NCBI GenBank assembly: GCA_030591285.1
Contig: JAUVBH010000002.1
Coordinates: forward strand, 1 to 25,915
DNA: 25,915 nt
From: Thermoplasmatota archaeon
Lineage (GTDB): Archaea; Thermoplasmatota; Penumbrarchaeia; Penumbrarchaeales; Penumbrarchaeaceae
Reading direction: 5' to 3'
Shown here: one piece after another, positions 16,404-22,548 of the stretch
Layout of the letters: each line of letters begins with the position of its first letter
Numbering within the stretch: the stretch's first letter is position 1
Program-made: the position numbers and the translations under genes
Notes under the pieces: model-generated
What the model was told of the DNA's origin: nothing
Databases searched by the model: none
The model's input: the letters and a program-made list of their open reading frames with translations, nothing else

Positions 16404-16413
16404 AAAACGGGGC
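16385..16413 (-). terminator. Intrinsic-type terminator of the DUF3068-like gene
   Basis: Read on the minus strand, a 6-bp GC stem (GCCCCG at 16413-16408 with CGGGGC at 16397-16392, 10-nt loop) is followed directly by seven T residues (16391-16385). It lies 28 nt after the stop of the 1038-residue gene and within the last codons of mtnA, whose TGA (16401-16403) is in the loop. On the plus strand no T run follows. Confidence 0.75.
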
Positions 16414-16441
16414 ATGAAGATCTTAGGTCAGAGTTTTATGA

Positions 16442-19400
16442 TCACTCTTCGCCTACTCCTTCATCGCCTTCTTCGGCAGATTCTTCTTCATCAACTGGAG
16501 GCTCTTCTTCATCTTCTTCTTCATCATCATCACCCTTTGGTCCTGCAAAGATCAATGCAATTCCAACCAGGATAAAGACGACCATGACAACGAAGAGGAC
16601 GATAGGTACTGTTGTACCCATCAAAGAGACCGTATCGTCGATCGCCTTTGCCTCATCACCGTGGTATTTCACAGAACCTTCCCAGTCATATCCAGCAGGT
16701 TCCTCATCCAGCTGTTTGTAATAGACATGGGCTACCTTGTTGCCATACATTCCGAGAACAGTGTTCAGACCGTAAAGGGTCTTGAGTCCTTCCAGTTGTT
16801 CTAGAAGAGATATGGTTCCCTGGGCTGTTGCCATCATTGTAGCCTTTGTTGTTGCATTGAACATTAGATGAAGGTCAAGTGCCGGTTTATCACCATCAGC
16901 AACATCGAACAATCCCTGCATTACAGTGGCCTTTCCAACGTTGTATGCAACTTCCATGTCGTAAAGCTCCATCTCCACATCAAGGACCTCGGCAGGCATC
17001 TCGGATACTGCCCAACCCATCACCTTGTTGCCGAGCCCGATCATTACCGGATCATTATCTGATACAAGGTCAATATCCATGTTCAACCCTTGAGAATTGT
17101 TCTCGACATTGATATGGACATTGACATCCAATACCATTCCAGATACCTTGTCAAGAAGGTAATTGTATTCCAGTGTCATGTTCGCTGGAAGTCCTGCCGG
17201 TGCACCGAACATCCCTGCATCAATGACCTGAACATCTGAGAAGGTGTATGATGCTGTGGAGTTGTCCTGGGTTGTCAACATGGCTGCTCCAGTGAACATC
17301 TCGCCGCCCATCATATACATCTGAGGATAGGCAGAGATAGCTGTTGGATTCGCAGGGAACAGTAGATAGACATCCTGTGGGTCCATTGTCTCATTATACA
17401 TTTCATGGGATGTAGTGTTGATCAATGCCTCACCATATTCTATTGGGAGGAACTCTGTTCCATTATCATAGGCGTATGTCTTGGTCATGTTGATGAGTGT
17501 CGTTCCATCTCCAGCTTCATATCCTATAAGGGTCTGGGTAACCGTGATGTTGTCACCGTCAAAATCTCCTACCAGCACTGACTGTGACATCAGATTGTCC
17601 CAGAGATACTCATAGGTTGGTGGAACGATCTTGATGTTCATCATCCTCTGGACATCCAGAATGGTGCCAGTGTCGATGTCAACAGTGTATACCGTTGATC
17701 CAGCATACAATCCGGAGGCACCGGGGATGCCAGGGTCATTTCCACTTAGGGCTGCAACGAGCTGATCATAATCCAGGGGATAATCGCTCAGTGCCATAGT
17801 GTAGACCGCTGCGTCAAGACCGTTGAAAACAACCTCTTCGGTAAAAACCGCAGGCATAACCGCTCCAAGGTCAGAGTTGAACATTACGAAAGATGCTGGA
17901 AGCTCGTCTGTCTCGTTGAGGATACCCAATGGGAAGGTGAATACTCCACCGGTCCGATTCACGGTTGACCAACCATCAATATATACATATTCCATGGTCA
18001 CTGCATCCACTCCGAACTTTGAAACTGTCGGAGCGGACATTGGAGCGCCCATGTAGTATTTGGTCACGGTCTCCTCGATCATTGCGACAGCGAATGTTGC
18101 ATCGGTGTACCCGGTGCAGTTGATCATCTGTTCACCAACGATCTCCATGGTCGTCTCACTCTGGTTGATCGGATTGGTCTGAGTAATGGTGGTATTCATG
18201 TTCACTGTCTTGTTGATCAATGCTGTATCAAGTGGGAGCCTCCTTGCGGGCTGCGGCCTCCAATTGACAACCTTCTTGTCAACATCCAGGACCATACCGG
18301 TAACGACTTCGACCCAGTAGGTCATCTCCATGGAAGCAACCCCGCCAGCGAGGTAGGTATCATTCACTACATTGATCATGTATTCATAAGCTGTGAGATC
18401 GCCAAAGGTCTTGTTGCCCACATAGGAGGCTGTAAGTTCTTTGCCGAACCCATCATCCCAGATCATGTAATCCTTCATTTCAACACCGGAAGGTGGGAAA
18501 AGATAGTTTCCAGATCTTCCCATACCGGCATGGGTTCCATCTGTTGCGTTGAACATAACTTGTACTGCAGAACTTAGAAGATCGATCTTGGACCCCAATG
18601 GATCATAAACGTTCAGTGTCTCATTTGCAGTATATACATATCCTTCATCAGAAACAACCTCGATCATCCTCTCGGCTGTTGCTCCACTTAGTGTATTGAA
18701 GGTTCCTGTGGCCTGATCGAAGAGCATAATGGTTCCTTCGAAACCTGTCGAAGACATCAGATCGGAAGGATAGATGATCTCAGGAATCGGTGGTAGTTCT
18801 GGGAGATAGAGATACTGACGTAGCTCCTTTGCATAATCCACTATGCTCCCGGTGGTTGAGTGGACCCATGCCTTTTCCCATCCCTTAAGGTAAAACTTTG
18901 TATCTTCCGCAAATGGCCCCAGGAGGCTTGCCAATGAATCTGGAAGCGGAACCTCATACCCCTTGTCTGCAGGGTCGTCGAGATCGCCGATCTCACCCTT
19001 ATACAGATAACATTCCACCCCACCCCGGTCCTCTGTTCCAAGGTAGTAAGCAGTGGTCCAGTTAAGGTTATCGGAGCTCCAGATCTGATAATCCACCTTT
19101 TCCGGTGGAATTGGGAACACATAGTTCACTCCCTCGGATCCAGCAATATCCCTGTTGTATCCTTCCTTGGAACCTCCCTGAATATCCACATTGTAAAGGG
19201 TAAGCTCCTTTGGGTGAACCTCGTAAACCGTATCACTGTACAAATCCGGAATTTCAGTGGTAGTTCCATTGAGGATCCCGCTGATCTCGGATCTGACCAA
19301 TGCATGTCCGCCATCTGCTTCACTTTCGTATGTCACATGCCTGTCAGCGACAAAATCTGTTTGAGCCAACATACCGGTAGATGTATCCAATTTTGAGACA

Positions 19401-19558
19401 TACCCACCATAGAAGTAGTGCTTGTCCGTATCGTCCGGTAACTCAGCGTCATCCAACAATCCCGGAACATAGGAGAACATAAGAAATGCTCCACCTCCGC
19501 CCAGGAACAATCCTAAGACTATCAAGGCTATCGCCACAATCTTTAACCCATTCGCCAT
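16442..19558 (-). CDS. Large membrane-anchored protein with four DUF3068/PorA-like modules
   Basis: A 1038-residue protein. An N-terminal transmembrane helix (about 5-30) is followed by the DUF3068-type opening FSYVPGLLDDAELPDDTDKH. Four repeated modules then each run FP-x-Y-x-W/F, a Tyr-rich strand, and a closing phrase of the form TG-x-(I/V)-x-D: TTGSIVDYA, VTGMVLDVDK, DTGTILDVQR and VSGMVLDVNV. The modules begin near YVFPIPPEKVDY, YLFPPSGVEMKDY, FTFPLGILNETDE and YLLFPANPTAISAY. A second transmembrane helix (VPIVLFVVMVVFILVGIALIF) leads to a short, extremely acidic cytosolic tail. Actinobacterial DUF3068 members have one module and two flanking helices; here the extracellular part is expanded fourfold. 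Function is unknown. ATG 19558 is chosen over GTG 19564 because GAGGTG lies 5 nt upstream. The gene is monocistronic with its own TATA box and terminator. Confidence 0.75.
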   Translation of the reverse strand: MANGLKIVAIALIVLGLFLGGGGAFLMFSYVPGLLDDAELPDDTDKHYFYGGYVSKLDTSTGMLAQTDFVADRHVTYESEADGGHALVRSEISGILNGTTTEIPDLYSDTVYEVHPKELTLYNVDIQGGSKEGYNRDIAGSEGVNYVFPIPPEKVDYQIWSSDNLNWTTAYYLGTEDRGGVECYLYKGEIGDLDDPADKGYEVPLPDSLASLLGPFAEDTKFYLKGWEKAWVHSTTGSIVDYAKELRQYLYLPELPPIPEIIYPSDLMSSTGFEGTIMLFDQATGTFNTLSGATAERMIEVVSDEGYVYTANETLNVYDPLGSKIDLLSSAVQVMFNATDGTHAGMGRSGNYLFPPSGVEMKDYMIWDDGFGKELTASYVGNKTFGDLTAYEYMINVVNDTYLAGGVASMEMTYWVEVVTGMVLDVDKKVVNWRPQPARRLPLDTALINKTVNMNTTITQTNPINQSETTMEIVGEQMINCTGYTDATFAVAMIEETVTKYYMGAPMSAPTVSKFGVDAVTMEYVYIDGWSTVNRTGGVFTFPLGILNETDELPASFVMFNSDLGAVMPAVFTEEVVFNGLDAAVYTMALSDYPLDYDQLVAALSGNDPGIPGASGLYAGSTVYTVDIDTGTILDVQRMMNIKIVPPTYEYLWDNLMSQSVLVGDFDGDNITVTQTLIGYEAGDGTTLINMTKTYAYDNGTEFLPIEYGEALINTTSHEMYNETMDPQDVYLLFPANPTAISAYPQMYMMGGEMFTGAAMLTTQDNSTASYTFSDVQVIDAGMFGAPAGLPANMTLEYNYLLDKVSGMVLDVNVHINVENNSQGLNMDIDLVSDNDPVMIGLGNKVMGWAVSEMPAEVLDVEMELYDMEVAYNVGKATVMQGLFDVADGDKPALDLHLMFNATTKATMMATAQGTISLLEQLEGLKTLYGLNTVLGMYGNKVAHVYYKQLDEEPAGYDWEGSVKYHGDEAKAIDDTVSLMGTTVPIVLFVVMVVFILVGIALIFAGPKGDDDEEEDEEEPPVDEEESAEEGDEGVGEE

Positions 19559-19627
19559 AATCACACCTCATTGAATCTAATAAATGATCTTTAAAGCCAA
19601 ACCCAGGATGTTATAGTTATCTTATAG

Positions 19628-19637
19628 TATATAAATG
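19628..19637 (-). promoter_or_regulatory. TATA box of the DUF3068-like gene
   Basis: In minus orientation CATTTATATA is centred about 74 bp before ATG 19558, predicting a start near 19606 and a leader of about 48 nt that carries the GAGGTG ribosome-binding site. Confidence 0.5.
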
Positions 19638-19753
19638 GATATCAAAGGCAAATTACCGTTACAATATGATGAATATAGGAGAAAAGTTCAAGAAAAGGGT
19701 AACTTGAGGACATAGACGCCTGCATCATCATTGTGATATTGCTATCGAGAAGG

Positions 19754-19763
19754 TTTATTTATT
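19754..19763 (+). promoter_or_regulatory. TATA box of the PlsC-like gene (leaderless)
   Basis: TTTATTTATT is centred about 28 bp before ATG 19786 with no ribosome-binding site, predicting a leaderless transcript. Confidence 0.55.
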
Positions 19764-19785
19764 TTCTGATTCATCACATGGTGCA

Positions 19786-20442
19786 ATGTCTCCATGGGTG
19801 TACCTCCTACCTGAGAGGGTGTTCATTGTACCCTTTATACGAAAGCTCTTCATAAAGAAGGAGATCGGCCGGGAAAATATGACCAGGAATGTACCCTATA
19901 TTTTTGCTGTCAACCACAATTCTCATCTGGATGAGTTCGTGACAATGCCGTCGGTCATCCTATCGACCAGAAGACATACCCATTTCTTCGCAGATAGAAA
20001 ACACTGGTTCGAAGGGAAGCTATACTTCAGGATGATAGCAAAAAGGTTCAAAGCGATCCCTGTGGATCGAGGCCGGGGGGATGCTGATGAAGCTCTTAAA
20101 AGGGGAGTTGCTTTCCTGAAAAAAGGACATAACATCATAATCTATCCGGAAGGTACCAGAGGGGAGGGATTCGATCTCAACAGAGGTAAAGTGGGAGTTG
20201 CAAAACTTGCATTGTGGTCAGGAGCCCCTGTAATTCCAGTTGGAGTTTGGGGAACTCATGAGCTAATGCCCAAAGGAACCCATAAACCCAACGTGAAAAA
20301 GATCGTAACGGTGAAGTTCGGAAAACCTATTACCTTCGAAAAATATCTTGATAAGGCTGAGGAAAAGGAATCCCTGAGAGAGGTTACAGACCAGATCATG
20401 CATTCCATAGCTGATCTCGTTGGTGTCTGTTACCTGCATTGA
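19786..20442 (+). CDS. PlsC-family 1-acyl-glycerol-3-phosphate acyltransferase-like protein
   Basis: A 218-residue protein of the lysophospholipid acyltransferase family. The four blocks are present in order: NHNSHLD (43-49) with the catalytic HX4D pair His44/Asp49, FFADRKHWF (67-75) leading to PVDRGRGDADEAL (92-104), YPEGTRGEG (120-128), and VIPVGVWGTHELMP. In bacteria such enzymes acylate position 2 of lysophosphatidic acid. Archaea build ether lipids, so its substrate here is unclear; it could acylate a lipid headgroup, a protein or a fatty-acid-containing minor lipid. The N-terminal region has only weak hydrophobicity, so it is probably membrane-associated rather than spanning. It is leaderless from its own TATA box. 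The 3' end stops 1 nt from the convergent TPR gene. A bacterial origin is possible but not visible in composition. Confidence 0.85.
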   Translation: MSPWVYLLPERVFIVPFIRKLFIKKEIGRENMTRNVPYIFAVNHNSHLDEFVTMPSVILSTRRHTHFFADRKHWFEGKLYFRMIAKRFKAIPVDRGRGDADEALKRGVAFLKKGHNIIIYPEGTRGEGFDLNRGKVGVAKLALWSGAPVIPVGVWGTHELMPKGTHKPNVKKIVTVKFGKPITFEKYLDKAEEKESLREVTDQIMHSIADLVGVCYLH

Positions 20443-20443
20443 A

Positions 20444-21616
20444 CTAATCGATCTCTCCTGACAGACCGCATGATGGGCAGCTGAACTTTGTTTTGCCTTT
20501 GACGTCAATATCGAACTGTTCACTACATCGGGGGCAATTGAGATGAATTGTCTTTGAGGTCTTCTTTTTCTTCTTCTTTGTCTTTTTTGGTGGAGGTGGT
20601 GTTAAGATCGGTTCGGGGTCTTCCTCATCCTCGAGTTCCTCCAATTCATCCTCATCATCTTCGATATCGTCCCAATCATCGATCTCCGTTTCATGAGGTT
20701 CTGGTTTGCTTTTCTTTTGTTTCTCTTCTTCTTCATCTTCCCATTCATCATCGAGTTCATCTATGTCCTCGAGATCTTCCTCATCCTCGAGGGGTTCCTC
20801 CACCTCTTCATCATCCTCATCTTCTTCCTCTACTTCATCATGATCGATCTCTTCGGTGAACCGCTCTCTTGAGCTCCTTCTCTCCTTTGGAGCCTCATCT
20901 ATCATCAATCGGGTCCTTCTGGAGTTTTTCCTCTTCTTGGTGTCTTTTTTTGCCTTTGGGATGAGGAGATCATCCACACCTATGTGTTCAAGCATCTCCC
21001 TTGCTACTTTCTCGTCAGGATCAAGTATGAGCGCTTTCTGGAAGGAGAAGATCGCTCCATCCTTATCACCGATCATTCTGAGAGCGACACCTCTATTCGT
21101 CCATGCACTGGCATGGTCCTCGTCAGAATCTATTGCCCTATCGAAATATTTCAGAGCTTCCATGTAATCTTCGTCGACAATTGATACGAGAATGCCTTTC
21201 AAAGTGAGTATTTCCGGATCATCAGAGGCCATCTCCATGGCATTGTCGATCTGGACCATTGCTCCTCTATGGTCCTTCATTTTGTAAAGTATATCCGCAT
21301 AGAGCAAACATGCAGATGGGTTCTCGGAGGATAATCTGCAGGCCCGATCCACGGATCTTTTCGCCATATCCATCTTGCCAAGTTCCTGAAGGACCCGGGC
21401 CTTCGCCAGCCATATGGACGGATCCGAGAGATGGAGGACAAGTGCCATATTGAACTTCTTCAGTGCCTCCTCAGGCTCTCCGATGCCATCAAGGACCATC
21501 CCTTCATAGTAAAGGAATCTGGTTCTAGGTATCTTCCTTTTTATAGATTCCAGAATGGACTCGGCCTCTTCAATGTTGTCCTTTTCCAGAGCTCTGAGGA
21601 AATGGTCTTCGTTCAT
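20444..21616 (-). CDS. TPR-repeat protein with long acidic linker and C-terminal zinc ribbon
   Basis: A 390-residue soluble protein. Residues about 1-215 are tetratricopeptide repeats; clear examples are YYEGMVLDGIGEPEEALKKF, SACLLYADILYKMKDHRGAM and AWTNRGVALRMIGDKDGAI. Residues about 220-350 form a basic then very acidic Glu/Asp linker. A Lys-rich patch precedes the C-terminal zinc ribbon HLNCPRCSEQFD...FSCPSCGLSG with its two CxxC knuckles. TPRs bind protein partners; the zinc ribbon may bind nucleic acid or protein. The gene overlaps the upstream HTH gene by one base (TGATG), so the two are translated together and may act together. No membrane segment or signal peptide is seen. The specific function is unknown. 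Confidence 0.8.
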   Translation of the reverse strand: MNEDHFLRALEKDNIEEAESILESIKRKIPRTRFLYYEGMVLDGIGEPEEALKKFNMALVLHLSDPSIWLAKARVLQELGKMDMAKRSVDRACRLSSENPSACLLYADILYKMKDHRGAMVQIDNAMEMASDDPEILTLKGILVSIVDEDYMEALKYFDRAIDSDEDHASAWTNRGVALRMIGDKDGAIFSFQKALILDPDEKVAREMLEHIGVDDLLIPKAKKDTKKRKNSRRTRLMIDEAPKERRSSRERFTEEIDHDEVEEEDEDDEEVEEPLEDEEDLEDIDELDDEWEDEEEEKQKKSKPEPHETEIDDWDDIEDDEDELEELEDEEDPEPILTPPPPKKTKKKKKKTSKTIHLNCPRCSEQFDIDVKGKTKFSCPSCGLSGEID

Positions 21617-22074
21617 CAGCTCCCTTCCTTTTTTATTGTCTCACCCAGATATTTTTCCTTTTCAACTGTGAAAACGTATCTGGTCGGTACTCTCTCCCTG
21701 GTACCTGACCAGTAACTGCAGGTAGGGCACGCTCTCCCGGTTGAAACGGTCCAACCATAAAGTGTGGAGTTCTTGATCTCATCCATGGACGTTCCGCAAA
21801 CCGGGCATCTGACCCTATTAGACTTCCTCTTTCCCTCTCTGCAGCGGATGAGAAGGTCCACCTCATCCAATTTGGCGGTTATCCTTCTGAGCCTCTGGGG
21901 TGATAGTTTGAACTTTACGATCCCCATCTCCCGAAGCTTGGTCATAACCAAACGATGAAAGAGTGTTTGTGATCTGATGGTCATGGCCTCCGAAAGGATC
22001 GACCTAACGGCTTCTATCACAACCTCCTCCTTTGGAATAGAGTAACCTTTGTTCCTGGACCCGGGGGAGGGCAT
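21616..22074 (-). CDS. HTH-plus-zinc-ribbon protein, putative transcription regulator
   Basis: A 152-residue protein. Residues about 10-80 are helical with a winged-helix-like pattern (EEVVIEAVRSILSEA, LFHRLVMTKLREMG, LSPQRLRRITAKLD). Residues 88-125 hold a zinc ribbon with Cys90, Cys93, Cys116 and Cys119 (CPVC and CPTC). The C-terminal tail is charged. This layout suits an archaeal DNA-binding regulator, but I recognise no named family. No ribosome-binding site precedes ATG 22074; an AT-rich segment around 22100 could be the TATA box of a leaderless transcript, and an inverted repeat at 22100-22126 overlaps it. The gene is coupled to the TPR/zinc-ribbon gene by a one-base stop-start overlap. 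Confidence 0.65.
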   Translation of the reverse strand: MPSPGSRNKGYSIPKEEVVIEAVRSILSEAMTIRSQTLFHRLVMTKLREMGIVKFKLSPQRLRRITAKLDEVDLLIRCREGKRKSNRVRCPVCGTSMDEIKNSTLYGWTVSTGRACPTCSYWSGTRERVPTRYVFTVEKEKYLGETIKKEGS

Positions 22075-22099
22075 GTGGATTAATAATGGTTGAATTAGA

Positions 22100-22126
22100 A
22101 ATAATCATCGCTCATTTGAGATTATT
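22100..22126. promoter_or_regulatory. Inverted repeat, possible operator upstream of the HTH gene
   Basis: AATAATC (22100-22106) and GATTATT (22120-22126) are perfect 7-bp inverted arms, and a smaller palindrome CTCATTTGAG lies at 22111-22120. They cover the place where a TATA box for ATG 22074 is expected, so a bound regulator, possibly the HTH protein itself, would block transcription. This is inference from position. Confidence 0.35.
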
Positions 22127-22132
22127 ATCAAT

Positions 22133-22224
22133 AAAAAGAAGTGGACGGGGAAAAGGGGATTTGAAACCCCGCCCTTCGGTTAGGGATGCATGCGGGAGGT
22201 CCGAGCGGACCCATCCTCATACAG
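22133..22224 (-). ncRNA. Candidate small structured RNA between eS17 and the HTH gene
   Basis: On the minus strand a TATA box (22246-22255) precedes a GC-rich block, followed by a run of five T (22138-22134). The block contains the hairpin GGTCC-GCTC-GGACC (about 22211-22198), a CCCT/AGGG stem-loop (about 22185-22172), GGGG-TTTCAAAT-CCCC (about 22170-22155), and end sequences GGATGGG (22216-22210) and CCCGTCC (22149-22143) that pair over 7 bp. The GC content stands out from AT-rich surroundings, as for structured RNA genes. It has tRNA length but no canonical D-arm, anticodon loop or T-arm, so it is not called a tRNA. It might instead be the untranslated region between eS17 and the HTH gene. 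Confidence 0.4.
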
Positions 22225-22245
22225 AATAAATCTATCAAAAAATGG

Positions 22246-22255
22246 TTTATATAAA
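22246..22255 (-). promoter_or_regulatory. Palindromic TATA box upstream of the candidate small RNA
   Basis: TTTATATAAA reads the same on both strands. In minus orientation it would direct transcription from about 22224, just before the GC-rich block. It lies about 26 bp after the eS17 stop. Confidence 0.45.
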
Positions 22256-22280
22256 GAAGGAAAGGAGGTATCCGAAAGTA

Positions 22281-22478
22281 TCAGACCTTGTTGGCGAGAA
22301 CGCGCCTGTAGCTGGTGATGTAGCCTGCTACCTTGTTGCGAAGGGATATTGTTGAGATCACAGCCAGCCTGTTTACGGATTCCTTGTTATGCTCGAAATC
22401 ATCATTGAACTCCTCGGGATACTTCTTCAGCATCTCGATTGCCGTTCTTTTGATGAAGGTTGGTCTGATGTTTCCCAT
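22281..22478 (-). CDS. rps17e: 30S ribosomal protein eS17
   Basis: A 65-residue basic protein of the archaeal/eukaryotic small ribosomal subunit. It begins MGNIRPTFIKRTAIEMLKKY and continues with FNDDFEHNK and LRNKVAGYITSYRR, the family's conserved N-terminal and C-terminal blocks. The length is right for archaeal eS17. The ATG at 22478 is preferred to GTG 22487 because MGNIR is the conserved start and AGGTGA lies 6 nt upstream. It has its own TATA box at about 22514-22524 with a very short leader. It stands alone between a surface-protein gene and an HTH gene, not in a ribosomal operon. Confidence 0.95.
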   Translation of the reverse strand: MGNIRPTFIKRTAIEMLKKYPEEFNDDFEHNKESVNRLAVISTISLRNKVAGYITSYRRVLANKV

Positions 22479-22513
22479 TGGATTCACCTGTGAGGAAGGG
22501 CGGATTGGGGTTC

Positions 22514-22524
22514 TTATATTTATA
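22514..22524 (-). promoter_or_regulatory. TATA box of rps17e
   Basis: In minus orientation TATAAATATAA is centred about 40 bp before ATG 22478, predicting a start near 22493 and a leader of about 15 nt that just includes the AGGTGA ribosome-binding site. Confidence 0.6.
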
Positions 22525-22548
22525 GCTTAGGACAAATCGGCGAGAACC

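Noticed and set aside
22142..22216. Canonical tRNA gene on the minus strand
   Set aside because: Ends pair over 7 bp and the length fits, but the D-arm position is a tight GGTCC-GCTC-GGACC hairpin, no 7-base anticodon loop with a 5-bp stem can be drawn, and the T-like loop has eight bases and is not next to the acceptor strand.
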